This document shows positions 1 through 9,502 of a stretch of DNA of 64,000 bases, in pieces. Source of the stretch: a bacterium BRH_c32. GTDB lineage: Bacteria > Bacteroidota > Ignavibacteria > Ignavibacteriales > Melioribacteraceae. The notes under the pieces were generated by a model. It worked only from the letters and a program-made list of their open reading frames with translations, searched no databases and was not told where the DNA came from. The stretch covers positions 105,836 through 169,835 of the forward strand of contig LOEU01000036.1 in assembly GCA_001516025.1 (NCBI GenBank). Reading direction: 5' to 3'. Position 1 is the stretch's first letter. Each line of letters opens with the position of its first letter. The translations under genes and the position numbers were made by a program.

Positions 1-1
1 G

Positions 2-700
2 AAAAATGAAATTATTGAAGAACTAGAAAAAAGAAAATTCAGCATAGAAGAAAGTAATCTAACGGTCGAAAGAAATTTTTCATCTGTACTTCAAACGTAT
101 TTAAGCGAATTTAATGATCAAAAGAAACGACTCACAGACTTAAAACAAGAATTAATTGAAAAAGAGAAAGAGCTTAATCAAAGAGAACGACAGATACTTG
201 AGAAGAGTACGCAAATAGCAGAGTATGGCGGTATATCTAAAGTTCTTCAAAAAGAAAAAGCTACATTGGAACAGACCATTATTAATCTAAAAGACGAACA
301 AAAAGAGCTGATTGATGATCTCGCTGATATGAGAGAGGATATAAATAAATATAAGCTTCACATGAATGGCGTAAAAACAGAATCGGAATCTTTGGAGCAG
401 AGAAAGAATAACATAAATTCAGAATTGAAACAGATTATTAATCAATCTAATTCCTACTATACTAACTTGGAAGATATAAAGCAGAAAATAGAGCAAGAAA
501 TATCCGAATCTAAAAATGAATTGACGAAAATAAAAGATGAATTAAAATCATCGCGTGAAGAATTAAGAAATGTAAAACTTGAAACTCGCAAAACAGAAAA
601 AGAGAAAGAAGAATACTCGGCGAAGATTTCGGAACTTGTGAGTTTAGAAAAAACTTTGAAGTTTAAGTCCAATGATACTGATTCAAAAAAAACAAAGTGA
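2..700 (+). CDS. Coiled-coil protein, C-terminal part (5' end outside window)
   Basis: The reading frame is open from the first complete codon of the window to the TGA at 698-700, so this is the 3' end of a longer gene; no start is visible. The visible 232 residues are almost entirely charged heptad-like sequence rich in Glu, Lys, Gln and Leu, consistent with a long coiled coil, with no enzymatic motif. An internal TTG at 266 is not a credible start because coiled coil continues unbroken upstream. The tail (KFKSNDTDSKKTK) is polar. It lies 60 bp upstream of the SGNH/MBOAT genes on the same strand and could belong to that transcription unit, but its role is unknown. Confidence 0.75.
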   Translation, partial: KNEIIEELEKRKFSIEESNLTVERNFSSVLQTYLSEFNDQKKRLTDLKQELIEKEKELNQRERQILEKSTQIAEYGGISKVLQKEKATLEQTIINLKDEQKELIDDLADMREDINKYKLHMNGVKTESESLEQRKNNINSELKQIINQSNSYYTNLEDIKQKIEQEISESKNELTKIKDELKSSREELRNVKLETRKTEKEKEEYSAKISELVSLEKTLKFKSNDTDSKKTK

Positions 701-760
701 TTTCTATCAAGAACTATTTTCTTTTATAAGAGTATAATTTATAAACGAAAGAAAGGTCAG

Positions 761-1471
761 ATGAGATACAAATTTACTTTAAATACTATTTCACTATTAA
801 TAATTTTGTTATTTTTTTCAAATCGAATTGAAGCACAAGAAGACCCTGCATTACGCTATCTAAAAAACCCGGCATATAAATTACAAATAGATATGTATGA
901 TATTTATAAAACACGCCAAGCAAATATCGTAATGTTAGGCAATTCTCTTACTAATGGCGCTAACTGGAATGAGCTTTTGGGTAGGAGTAGCGTTGCAGAA
1001 CGAGGAATACCTTCAGATATTTTGCAAGGTTTTAGCGCAAGAATGAATTATATTTACAAATTAAATCCAAAAATTGTTTTTATTTGCGGCGGACTAAACG
1101 ATTTATATAATTGGATTCCTACGGAAGAAGTTTATGCTGAGTACGTAAGTATTATAAATAAACTAAAATCAAAAAATATTATTCCTGTTATTCAAACTAC
1201 TACTTATTCTGCGAAGACATGGGCTAAAGATTGGGGTGGCACTCCGGAAGTCAATGCCGGCAGAAATAGAGAAGTAGATAAACTTAATAAAATGCTTTTT
1301 GATTTTGCAAAACAAAATAATGTTGATATTATTGATCTTAATGGTAAGACTGCGGGGATTGACCGCTTTTTACGTCCCGAATTAACTTGGGATGGGCTTC
1401 ACTTCAATGCTAAAGGATATAAAATCTGGGCTTTTGAAGTGGAAAAAGTTTTATCGAAATACAAACTATAA
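761..1471 (+). CDS. Secreted SGNH/GDSL-family hydrolase
   Basis: A 236-residue protein with a signal peptide (residues 1-26, ending EAQ). The SGNH blocks are visible: GNSLT with nucleophile Ser62, the block II Gly in ERGIPSD near 82, GGLND with Asn113 (block III), and DGLH with Asp211/His214 (block V). The family includes GDSL esterases, acetylhydrolases and sugar O-acetyl transferases/esterases. The predicted location is periplasmic or extracellular. The next genes are a membrane SGNH-like protein and an MBOAT acyltransferase, so acting on acyl groups of a cell-surface glycan is a reasonable inference; the substrate is not shown. A GAAAGG ribosome site precedes the ATG. Confidence 0.85.
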   Translation: MRYKFTLNTISLLIILLFFSNRIEAQEDPALRYLKNPAYKLQIDMYDIYKTRQANIVMLGNSLTNGANWNELLGRSSVAERGIPSDILQGFSARMNYIYKLNPKIVFICGGLNDLYNWIPTEEVYAEYVSIINKLKSKNIIPVIQTTTYSAKTWAKDWGGTPEVNAGRNREVDKLNKMLFDFAKQNNVDIIDLNGKTAGIDRFLRPELTWDGLHFNAKGYKIWAFEVEKVLSKYKL

Positions 1472-1496
1472 GTTTTAAATACAAGGAAAGATAAAT

Positions 1497-2867
1497 ATGG
1501 AAGACAATAGAATAAGACAACCCTTATACCTCGGATTTTTAATCCTCTTTCTCCTATTGATTGTTTCATTCGTAAAAGTTGATTACGAATTTTGGGGTCT
1601 TGAAATCAGACAAGTGGATATACTTGCTGACTTAAAACCTGCACCTGAGGAAGATGAATATTACAATCAAAATGATTTTCAACCAAATATATTTGAGCTT
1701 TATCCGGCAACATATAATTATGCAGGAATAGGATTTTTGGCCGAAGCTCCTTTTCAAGGGCAGGCAGAACCATTATCGGGAAATGTTTCGCAATTAAAAC
1801 CATTTTTTGATGCTCTTAAAAATGCAAAATCCAAATCTGTCCGCATTGCGCATTTTGGCGATTCTGCAATCGAGGGTGATTTAGTTACTGCTGATATAAG
1901 AGAAGTAATTCAAAATAAATTTGGCGGCAATGGAGTTGGCTGGCTTGGGATTACTTCTCAGGATATATCGTTTAGAACAACAACCAAACATACATTCTCA
2001 AGCAATTGGGAATCTGCAGCGTTCTATTCGAGCAATCCAAATAATTATCCGCTCGGCGTAAGCGGAGAATGTTTCGTCCCGAAAGCAACGGGTGCATGGG
2101 TGCAATATGAAACCACCAGAGCAAGAAGACAATTAAAAGATTTCAGTATTGTAAAATTATATTATGCTAATGCAAAACCTTCTACTATTAATTATAGTTT
2201 CGATGGTGGAGCAAAACAGAGCGTAGCTCTTAAAGCAGGAAAAGATTTACAAGAATTAGTTCTTAAACCATCAGGCAGAGCAAAAAGTGTAAAGATCGAA
2301 GTTACTCAAGCCGATCAAGCTTATTTCTATGGAGTTTCATTAGAAAATGAAACCGGTGTATATGTGGATAATCTTCCCTTAAGAGGCAATACGGGTGTTG
2401 ATTTAGCAAATATTGATCAAAGTCTATTAAACCAATTCGCAAAATATATGGATTATAAATTGGTTATTCTCGAATTTGGTTTAAATATCGCCGGTACAAG
2501 AAAAACTGACTATAGCTGGTACGAAAGAGAGATGATTAAAGTAGTTGAGCACGTTAAAAAAGCCTTCCCGAATGCAGGGATATTAATGGTAACGGTTCAT
2601 GATAAGGCGATGAAGAAAGGTTCTAATTTTGTAAGCGATCCCGCTATCCTATCGCTGCTTGAAACACAAAAAAATATTGCAAAGCAATCTAACGTAGCTT
2701 ATTGGAATTTATTTCAAGCTATGGGCGGACAAAATTCGATGGTCAAATGGGTGAATGCTAATCCTCCATTAGCTTTCAAAGATTTTATTCACTTTAATGG
2801 TCAAGGTGCCGCAAAAGTTGCTCAATTATTTACAGATGCGTTATTAGATTCATATAATAAAAGATAA
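1497..2867 (+). CDS. Membrane-anchored SGNH-like protein (AlgJ/AlgX-type candidate)
   Basis: A 456-residue protein with one N-terminal transmembrane segment (about residues 9-28) and an exported body. An SGNH core is recognisable: HFGDSAIEGD with Ser123 (block I), an Asn in LEFGLNIAG (block III position), and DFIHFNGQG with Asp429/His432 (block V). The centre carries an insertion of roughly 150 residues with beta-rich character, as often seen in glycan-binding SGNH proteins. In alginate and cellulose acetylation systems, a membrane or periplasmic SGNH protein takes acyl groups from an MBOAT partner. The MBOAT gene starts 36 bp downstream, so this partner role is likely but inferred. Confidence 0.75.
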   Translation: MEDNRIRQPLYLGFLILFLLLIVSFVKVDYEFWGLEIRQVDILADLKPAPEEDEYYNQNDFQPNIFELYPATYNYAGIGFLAEAPFQGQAEPLSGNVSQLKPFFDALKNAKSKSVRIAHFGDSAIEGDLVTADIREVIQNKFGGNGVGWLGITSQDISFRTTTKHTFSSNWESAAFYSSNPNNYPLGVSGECFVPKATGAWVQYETTRARRQLKDFSIVKLYYANAKPSTINYSFDGGAKQSVALKAGKDLQELVLKPSGRAKSVKIEVTQADQAYFYGVSLENETGVYVDNLPLRGNTGVDLANIDQSLLNQFAKYMDYKLVILEFGLNIAGTRKTDYSWYEREMIKVVEHVKKAFPNAGILMVTVHDKAMKKGSNFVSDPAILSLLETQKNIAKQSNVAYWNLFQAMGGQNSMVKWVNANPPLAFKDFIHFNGQGAAKVAQLFTDALLDSYNKR

Positions 2868-2903
2868 ATAAACTCTAAAAATAACGTTACAACAGGACCG
2901 TAT

Positions 2904-4373
2904 ATGGATACTGCTTTTTTCGAACGGCTTTGGGAACAGATTAAATATAATCCGCTGGAACCTCTATTATTCAACAGCGGATTTTTTCTATTCTTCTTCC
3001 TCGCCTGTATCGCCTTCTATCATATATTTATAAATAATAGAAGAGCTCAAGTTCTTTTTCTTACTGCCGCATCCCTCTTTTTCTATTATAAATCCAGTGG
3101 TTTCTATTTCCTTCTTCTGATCTTTAGCTGCATAATCGATTTCTATGCAGGTAACTGGATTTATGATTCCAAGTCAAAATCTCAAAGAAATATCCTTCTT
3201 ACTCTTTCGATGGTAATGAATCTTGGTATTCTCGGTTATTTCAAATACAGCAATTTCTTTCTTGATACCGTAGCGGGACTAGGCGGACCGCAATTTGAAT
3301 TTATTGATATATTTCTTCCCGTAGGCGTCTCTTTCTTTACTTTTCAATCAATGAGTTATACAATTGATTTATATAAAGGGCACATGGAGCCGGAGAAGAA
3401 ATTTATTGATTTCCTTTTCTTCGTTTCATTCTTCCCGCAATTAGTTGCAGGTCCTATTGTAAGAGCGTCTGATTTCCTTCCGCAAATTCATCAATCAATT
3501 AAAATTAATAAAGCCGATATGGGAAAAGCTATTTTCCTTATTAGTGCGGGATTGCTTAAAAAAGCGGTTATTGCTGACTATATAAGCATCAATTTTGTTG
3601 ATCGAGTAATGGAATGGCCCACAAGATTCACGGGAGTAGAAAATTTACTTGCAATGTATGGTTATTCGCTTCAGCTATATTGCGATTTTTCCGGTTATTC
3701 AGATATGGCAATTGGTATTGCACTATTATTCGGATTTAGATTAATGACGAACTTTAATGCTCCATATAAAGCATATTGTATGACTGACATTTGGCATCGC
3801 TGGCATATTTCACTTTCGACTTGGCTTCGCGATTACCTTTATTTTTCACTCGGCGGAAATAGAAAAGGGGAAGTCAGAACATATATCAATCTACTTCTCA
3901 CAATGGTAATAGGCGGATTATGGCATGGAGCTGCATGGCGTTTCGTAATTTGGGGTACTATTCACGGCGCTGCTTTAGCATTAGAAAAACTATTTAATAT
4001 CCCTAAGATTTTTGCAAAGAAATGGTATCTAAAGCTTTTAGGTGTGATTATTACTTTCCATATTTGGACTTTTTCTTTATTGTTTTTCCGTCCATCTTCG
4101 CTTGATATATCAAAAGATATACTCAATCAGATATTTAACTATTTCAAGCCGGAAGTCTTCACTCAATTTATCGGCGGATTCACTTTAGTATTTAGCTTAA
4201 TGATACTTGGATATTTATCCCATTTTACTCCCGATCGTTGGGTTGCAAGAATGGAAAAATGGATAGGCGATACACCCGTTTACGGTCAGGCAGTTTTATT
4301 GACATTAGTTATCTGGATCGCATATCAATTCAAGAGTGCAGGCATCCAGCCATTCATCTATTTCCAGTTTTAA
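2904..4373 (+). CDS. MBOAT family membrane O-acyltransferase (AlgI-like)
   Basis: A 489-residue polytopic membrane protein with the MBOAT/AlgI signatures: FFPQLVAGPIVR around 176-187, DIWHRWHISLSTWLRDY around 295-311, and the conserved His341 in GGLWHGAAWRF. AlgI-type proteins pass acetyl groups across the inner membrane to periplasmic SGNH enzymes that O-acetylate polysaccharides. The length is normal for the family. It follows two SGNH genes at short spacing and is followed by a hairpin, then a TPR/beta-barrel gene, which fits an exopolysaccharide modification and export locus. No glycan synthase is present in the window, so the polymer is unknown. Confidence 0.92.
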   Translation: MDTAFFERLWEQIKYNPLEPLLFNSGFFLFFFLACIAFYHIFINNRRAQVLFLTAASLFFYYKSSGFYFLLLIFSCIIDFYAGNWIYDSKSKSQRNILLTLSMVMNLGILGYFKYSNFFLDTVAGLGGPQFEFIDIFLPVGVSFFTFQSMSYTIDLYKGHMEPEKKFIDFLFFVSFFPQLVAGPIVRASDFLPQIHQSIKINKADMGKAIFLISAGLLKKAVIADYISINFVDRVMEWPTRFTGVENLLAMYGYSLQLYCDFSGYSDMAIGIALLFGFRLMTNFNAPYKAYCMTDIWHRWHISLSTWLRDYLYFSLGGNRKGEVRTYINLLLTMVIGGLWHGAAWRFVIWGTIHGAALALEKLFNIPKIFAKKWYLKLLGVIITFHIWTFSLLFFRPSSLDISKDILNQIFNYFKPEVFTQFIGGFTLVFSLMILGYLSHFTPDRWVARMEKWIGDTPVYGQAVLLTLVIWIAYQFKSAGIQPFIYFQF

Positions 4374-4379
4374 AACATT

Positions 4380-4406
4380 AATCCCCTGCCCGACAAGCAG
4401 GGGATT
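4380..4406 (+). terminator. Hairpin after MBOAT gene
   Basis: A perfect 10-bp inverted repeat (AATCCCCTGC / GCAGGGGATT) with a 7-nt loop starts 6 nt after the MBOAT stop codon. There is no T-run on either strand, so it is either a weak terminator or an mRNA 3'-end stabiliser separating the acylation genes from the TPR/barrel gene. Confidence 0.55.
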
Positions 4407-4518
4407 GAAAATTACCTCTACTTATTCCAAACATAAATACTTAGTCAATGCTTTTTACCCGATTATAAACAATACCTTTTAGTAATTTTTTCTTTAAATT
4501 GTAGGAATATAATAATCG

Positions 4519-7443
4519 GTGTTTTCATTAGTGAAAAAATTCATATATCTATTTATCGCCCTATTTTTATTGGTTTCTTTTTCTCTCTATTCTCAAGATA
4601 AGCAAGAAGCCGATAACCTTAAAAAAAATGCACTCAACCATATGCAAAACGGGAGATTCGGCGAAGCGATTGATCAGCTCAATAAATATATCTCTTTACG
4701 TCCCCGCGAATCCGATGGTTATAATTTACGTGCAGAATGTTTTGAAAAAAGATCTGAATTTTCTAATGCTATTTTAGATTATCGCCGCGCTATTGCAGTG
4801 GAAAGTTCCGATGCCGGAAAAAAAAGCAAATACGAAAATAATCTTAAACGCACTCAACAAGTTTATTATGCAATACTTTTGAAAAAAATTGACGGGCATT
4901 TAAGAGAGATTGCAATCAATCCCAATAATCCATTCGATTATCTCGAAATCGGAAAAGCATATCGACAAATGGAGATTTGGGATAAAGCAGAAGAATGGTA
5001 CGATAAATATATAGCAATGGACCCGAACGCTTCTCCCGATGAAATAATTCGATATACTGAAATTCTCGCTAAAACCGGTAGCATCGTTAAAGGAGAAAAA
5101 ATTCTAAAAATTTATACTGAACGCTATCCAGGCGATTGGAGACTTCAAAGCCGTTACGGTTATTTCACTTTATGGCTTGGAAAATACCCGATTGCTAAAA
5201 AAGCTTTTGAGACCGCTCTTTCTTTTAAACCGTTTTTCAAAGAAGCTCAAGACGGATTAGATATCGTTAACCGAGAAGCTTATGTTACTCAAGAAGACCC
5301 ACGCGCTTTCGAGAAAGAATATCCAATTGATAAATATTACCGACTTCTCCGTTCCAAACCGCAGGATTTGGAATCACGATTTAAGTTAGTTGATGAATTA
5401 ATAAAAGCAGAGAGAATAGAAGAAGCATATCAACAGCTACAAATAATCGGACTAAATAATTCATCCGATCCACGCTATATCGAAAAATGGGATTACGTTA
5501 CTAATTACCGGACGACAACATACCGAGAGAAGATCGATTACTTTAATACAAAATTAGAGCAGAACCCCAAAGACAAAGAATCACTCAAAAAAATTGCAGA
5601 ATATTACGAATATCTCCAAGCTTATGATACTGCAACGGTCTATTTGGAAAAATATTTTGAAGAATTTCCGGACGAAAAAGACCCGGCACTTCGTTACAAA
5701 TATGCAAGAATTACCGCATGGAACAGAGATTTTACTAAATCACTCGAAATCTTAGATGGCTTGATTCAAGAGTATCCAAATAATATCGATTACCAACTTT
5801 TCCGTGCACAAATTTCCGTTTGGACAAATCAAGATATTGAACTAGCACGTGGTTATTTAGAAAATGCTCTAAAAGCACGTCCAAATAGTGTCGAAGCACT
5901 TATCTCGATGGGTTCGCTAAAATTAATTGATCGGGATTATGATGCGGCACAGGAATATGCCAATAAGGCAAAAGAGATTGACCCAAATAACGAAGATGTA
6001 GGCAAGCTTCAATCGAATATCGATTGGCAGAAGATGCGCGCCGAAGAAGAAAAGTTATATCAAATCCTCGAAGAGGGACGCGGATATGTAATGAATGATG
6101 ACTGCGCCGGTGCTTTGCCCTATTACGAAGAATATATGTCAAAAGCCGAGCCCAACGTTTTAGTAAATAAAGAATATGGAGACGTTCTCTTCTGCGCCAA
6201 ACAATATAATGCTGCAATTGACCAGTATAATTTAGTCCTCTCTCAAACAGATGACTATGACGCGAAGATGCAAAGAGCTAAAGTTTATTTCGTAAAAGGG
6301 GATTCACTTCTTGCAGTAAATGAATTTAGATCTTTAGTTATGGAAGACTCCGCAGATTTTGATGCAAATTTATATCTCGGCGATTCTTATGCAAAGATCG
6401 GCGAGCCTGATTCAGCACGCGCTACATATAATCATCTTCTTTCATGGGACTTGGATTCTACTCAAATCAAACAAGTGGAAATGAGAAAAGGATGGCTGCC
6501 GATAACGGGGCTTGCAGCTCTATTCGAGACTTTCCCTAATTACGTCTCCTTAGCTCCATCGGGCGTTTACTATGCAGATAATCTTGGTTTTAGAATCGGC
6601 ACTTTCGGCTCCAGATTAGAACTCGGTCTTACAAGCTTTCTATCTATTGGTGCTTCTTTTTATAAAACATATTTAAGGAGTAACTACGAATCCCTCAATG
6701 CCGATGTGATACAAACATTATACGACAATGGAATTAATTTCGTGGGTAACCGCGATTTCACGACTTTCAAAGGGCATCTGTTTATACGTCTTTCGAAATA
6801 CTTAAATCTTGGCGTGGGTTCCGGCTCTGCTAATTCGAGCGGTGCGTTTATACGTAAAGAAACTGATGCCTTTATTCGCTTCGATAGACCAGATACACTT
6901 AGTATCGTAGCTTTATATCAAAATTCAGATGCTTCACTTATTCTCTATTCTCCTTATTTAATTGATCTGCGTCTCTATGCTAAGATATATAAGTTAGAGG
7001 GCTATTATCAGCATTATAACGGACTTAAAATAATGAGTTCATTTAATTATTTATCCGTAACCGATGGCAACGAAGGAAATGATTTTTATCTCAGAATCGG
7101 AAAATATTTTTATAGGTACTTGATTGTCGGCTACGAATATATGTACACTAATTACAAACTCAAGTCACAATATTATTATTCACCGACAAATTTTGAAGCT
7201 CACAATTTGTGGGTGGAAAATGATTTAGAAAAAAATAAAGAATTGACAGTTACAATCGGCGGAAAACTCGGATATATACCTTTGAATGATTTCGTCCTTT
7301 TCCAAGGTTATCTTGATGTAAAATATCAGGTATATGAGAGATTAAATGTAGCCGGAAGAATTGCTGCCGGAAGTACATCCCGTGATGATTCGAGTTACCG
7401 ATATTTCTCGGGACAAGTTGGTGCTTACTGGTCAATCTTCTAA
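4519..7443 (+). CDS. TPR-repeat protein with C-terminal outer-membrane beta-barrel
   Basis: A 974-residue exported protein with a signal peptide ending near SLYSQ. Residues about 30-640 form many tetratricopeptide-like helical repeats (for example NALNHMQNGRFGEAIDQLNKYI and repeated A..Y...I..NP patterns). Residues about 655-974 are alternating aromatic beta-strands ending in WSIF, typical of an outer-membrane barrel. The layout matches polysaccharide export porins such as PgaA, BcsC and PelB in architecture, although no close family is claimed. The GTG at 4519 is preferred because AGGA lies 12 nt upstream; a second GTG at 4531 is possible. The M23 peptidase gene starts 12 bp after it. Export of an acylated glycan is an inference from context. 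Confidence 0.75.
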   Translation: MFSLVKKFIYLFIALFLLVSFSLYSQDKQEADNLKKNALNHMQNGRFGEAIDQLNKYISLRPRESDGYNLRAECFEKRSEFSNAILDYRRAIAVESSDAGKKSKYENNLKRTQQVYYAILLKKIDGHLREIAINPNNPFDYLEIGKAYRQMEIWDKAEEWYDKYIAMDPNASPDEIIRYTEILAKTGSIVKGEKILKIYTERYPGDWRLQSRYGYFTLWLGKYPIAKKAFETALSFKPFFKEAQDGLDIVNREAYVTQEDPRAFEKEYPIDKYYRLLRSKPQDLESRFKLVDELIKAERIEEAYQQLQIIGLNNSSDPRYIEKWDYVTNYRTTTYREKIDYFNTKLEQNPKDKESLKKIAEYYEYLQAYDTATVYLEKYFEEFPDEKDPALRYKYARITAWNRDFTKSLEILDGLIQEYPNNIDYQLFRAQISVWTNQDIELARGYLENALKARPNSVEALISMGSLKLIDRDYDAAQEYANKAKEIDPNNEDVGKLQSNIDWQKMRAEEEKLYQILEEGRGYVMNDDCAGALPYYEEYMSKAEPNVLVNKEYGDVLFCAKQYNAAIDQYNLVLSQTDDYDAKMQRAKVYFVKGDSLLAVNEFRSLVMEDSADFDANLYLGDSYAKIGEPDSARATYNHLLSWDLDSTQIKQVEMRKGWLPITGLAALFETFPNYVSLAPSGVYYADNLGFRIGTFGSRLELGLTSFLSIGASFYKTYLRSNYESLNADVIQTLYDNGINFVGNRDFTTFKGHLFIRLSKYLNLGVGSGSANSSGAFIRKETDAFIRFDRPDTLSIVALYQNSDASLILYSPYLIDLRLYAKIYKLEGYYQHYNGLKIMSSFNYLSVTDGNEGNDFYLRIGKYFYRYLIVGYEYMYTNYKLKSQYYYSPTNFEAHNLWVENDLEKNKELTVTIGGKLGYIPLNDFVLFQGYLDVKYQVYERLNVAGRIAAGSTSRDDSSYRYFSGQVGAYWSIF

Positions 7444-7455
7444 GAAAGAAAAAAT

Positions 7456-8289
7456 ATGAAAAAAATATTCTTAATACTCCTCTCCTTATGGGGAGCGAAT
7501 CTTTATGCTCAAAAAGTAGAACTCTTCGGCAATCCCGTTCCTGCTTCTATTATGATCGGGAAAGCAGATAATATAAAATCGGTTACTCTAGATAACAATA
7601 ATATTGTGTTCGATAAGTCAGGGACTTTCATTTTTGGTTTTGATAGAGATGCTAAAGGTACTCATACTCTTAAAGTAGAATTCAATAAGGGAAAGGAGTT
7701 CACAAAAAAATTAGTACTTGAAAAAAGGAAATATCAAATTCAGCGTCTTCGCGTCGCATCAAAATACATTGAACCTCCCCAAAAAGAGTTAGAGAGAATT
7801 GAAGTAGAAGCAAAAGAGATGAAACTTGCTCGATCTCAAGTTGGTAAAATTGACACACCTCTATATTCTGCCGGATTTATTCTCCCTGCCCAAGGAAAAC
7901 TTTCATCTAATTTCGGAAGTCAAAGAATTTTGAATGGAGTAAAAAAGAATCCGCATAATGGAATCGATATTGCTAATTCGGAAGGCACTCCCGTTTATGC
8001 ATTGAGCGATGCAGTGGTAATTGCCGCAAAAAATAATTTTTATTATAACGGTACTTTTATTTTATTAGACCACGGACAGTCTTTAACGAGCATATACCTG
8101 CATCTAAGCAAGTTAAATGTAGCAGAGGGAGATACAGTAAAGAAAGGAGATAAGATAGGGGAGATCGGCACTACGGGCAGATCTACGGGTCCTCATCTCC
8201 ATCTCGGGGTCCAATGGGGCAAAGAAAGAATTGATCCGAATACGTTGATCGATTTAAATAAAAAATTAGGTACTGCTTTTAATCGATAA
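7456..8289 (+). CDS. M23-family (LytM-type) metallopeptidase, secreted
   Basis: A 277-residue protein with a signal peptide (1-19, ending LYAQ) and a C-terminal M23 domain (about 137-265). Zinc ligands are visible: His167 and Asp171 in NPHNGIDIA, and His249 in HLHLG with catalytic His216/His247. An immunoglobulin-like N-terminal region (20-105) precedes the domain. M23 enzymes cut peptide bonds in peptidoglycan cross-links. It lies 12 bp downstream of the TPR/barrel gene, suggesting co-expression, perhaps opening the wall for envelope assembly. Its 3' end overlaps the convergent ispH gene by 11 bp. Confidence 0.9.
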   Translation: MKKIFLILLSLWGANLYAQKVELFGNPVPASIMIGKADNIKSVTLDNNNIVFDKSGTFIFGFDRDAKGTHTLKVEFNKGKEFTKKLVLEKRKYQIQRLRVASKYIEPPQKELERIEVEAKEMKLARSQVGKIDTPLYSAGFILPAQGKLSSNFGSQRILNGVKKNPHNGIDIANSEGTPVYALSDAVVIAAKNNFYYNGTFILLDHGQSLTSIYLHLSKLNVAEGDTVKKGDKIGEIGTTGRSTGPHLHLGVQWGKERIDPNTLIDLNKKLGTAFNR

Positions 8290-9502
8290 TCAGTTTATCT
8301 AAAACCTCGGCGGGGGAGAGGGCTGTATTATAAAATGAAAGTATCTTCATCAACACTTGATCGATGATTGAATCGGGGCAGGATGCTCCGCTTGTAATTG
8401 CAATTATTACTTTATCTTTTTTAGGCAGAAAGTCGATCGTCTCCACTTCGCTTTTAATCGACATATCGAAATGCATAATTTTATCTTCGCTAATCTTATC
8501 GGCATCCGATATAAAATATGTTTTGAATCGCTCTTCGAGCAGCTCGGTAAGGTGAGATGTATTTGAACTATTATATCCCCCTACAACTATCGCTAGATCG
8601 GCTTGATATTCGATTAATGAATTTGTAGCAGATTGATTATCATTCGTTGCATAGCATAGTGTATCTCTTGTATCAGCAAAATGATCTTTGATATTTTCTT
8701 CGCCATATTTAGAGATCATCGCATTGCGCAAAAGCTCAGCTATCTCTTCCGTCTCTGTGGCAAGCATAGTAGTTTGATTAACGACTCCAATCCTTTGTAA
8801 GTCTTCATGTGGATTAAACCCTGCTGTATATTTTTTATCAAAGAACTGAAGAAACTCTTCCTTGGTTATTTCGCAAAACATAAATTTAGTTAAGTAATCG
8901 GCTTCTTCGATATCTTTAATGATAAGCGAAGGGCTATTTTGAGCACTGTGTGAAAAAGTGGCGCGGGTTTCTTCGTGCTTATATTTGCCATGAATAATTA
9001 TTGTATAATCTTTTTTGCTAAGAGCTTCTGCTCTATTCCATACTTTTTCTACAAATGGGCATGTAGTATTATATTTTAATGTGTCAATCCCTTTTTCTTT
9101 AAGTATTTCTTCTATTTCGATAGTAGTTCCGAAAGCCGGAATTATTACTATATCATCTTTAGTAATCTCCGACCAATCGATATATTGATTGCCATAGTTA
9201 TCCATAATAAAACTAATTCCGCGATCAATAAGATCTTTATTGACCGCAGGATTATGAATCATTTCGCTTAATAAATAAATCTTTTTATCAGGATTTTCAT
9301 TTACGGTTTTATAAGCAATTTCAATAGCATTTTCCACTCCGTAACAAAATCCAAAATGGCGAGAAATGAGAAACTCCACGGGACCGAAATTAAGTCTCGT
9401 TGGAGAAAAATCTTTTTTGCGAGGATCCTCATTTCTTCTCATCTCTTTCAATCGAGAGATTATTGAACTTTTGTATTTTAACGGAATATCAAATTTTTTC
9501 AT
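8279..9502 (-). CDS. ispH: 4-hydroxy-3-methylbut-2-enyl diphosphate reductase (long, plant/cyanobacterial-type IspH)
   Basis: IspH (LytB) makes IPP and DMAPP from HMBPP in the last step of the MEP isoprenoid pathway using a 4Fe-4S cluster. The three cluster cysteines are at Cys53 (HFGFCYGVENAI), Cys148 (NTTCPFVEKVW) and Cys283 (DTLCYATNDNQ). VVGGYNSSNTSHL and SGASCPDS near the C terminus are family signatures. At 407 residues it is about 100 longer than enterobacterial IspH and has the N-terminal extension and HNPAVNK motif of the plant/cyanobacterial branch. The ATG overlaps the stop of the upstream DUF2911 gene (TAATG), so translation is probably coupled. Confidence 0.95.
   Translation of the reverse strand: MKKFDIPLKYKSSIISRLKEMRRNEDPRKKDFSPTRLNFGPVEFLISRHFGFCYGVENAIEIAYKTVNENPDKKIYLLSEMIHNPAVNKDLIDRGISFIMDNYGNQYIDWSEITKDDIVIIPAFGTTIEIEEILKEKGIDTLKYNTTCPFVEKVWNRAEALSKKDYTIIIHGKYKHEETRATFSHSAQNSPSLIIKDIEEADYLTKFMFCEITKEEFLQFFDKKYTAGFNPHEDLQRIGVVNQTTMLATETEEIAELLRNAMISKYGEENIKDHFADTRDTLCYATNDNQSATNSLIEYQADLAIVVGGYNSSNTSHLTELLEERFKTYFISDADKISEDKIMHFDMSIKSEVETIDFLPKKDKVIIAITSGASCPDSIIDQVLMKILSFYNTALSPAEVLDKLIID

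Noticed and set aside
5900..6217. Minus-strand ORF inside the TPR gene
   Set aside because: Arginine/leucine-rich shadow of the TPR coding frame, no ribosome site.
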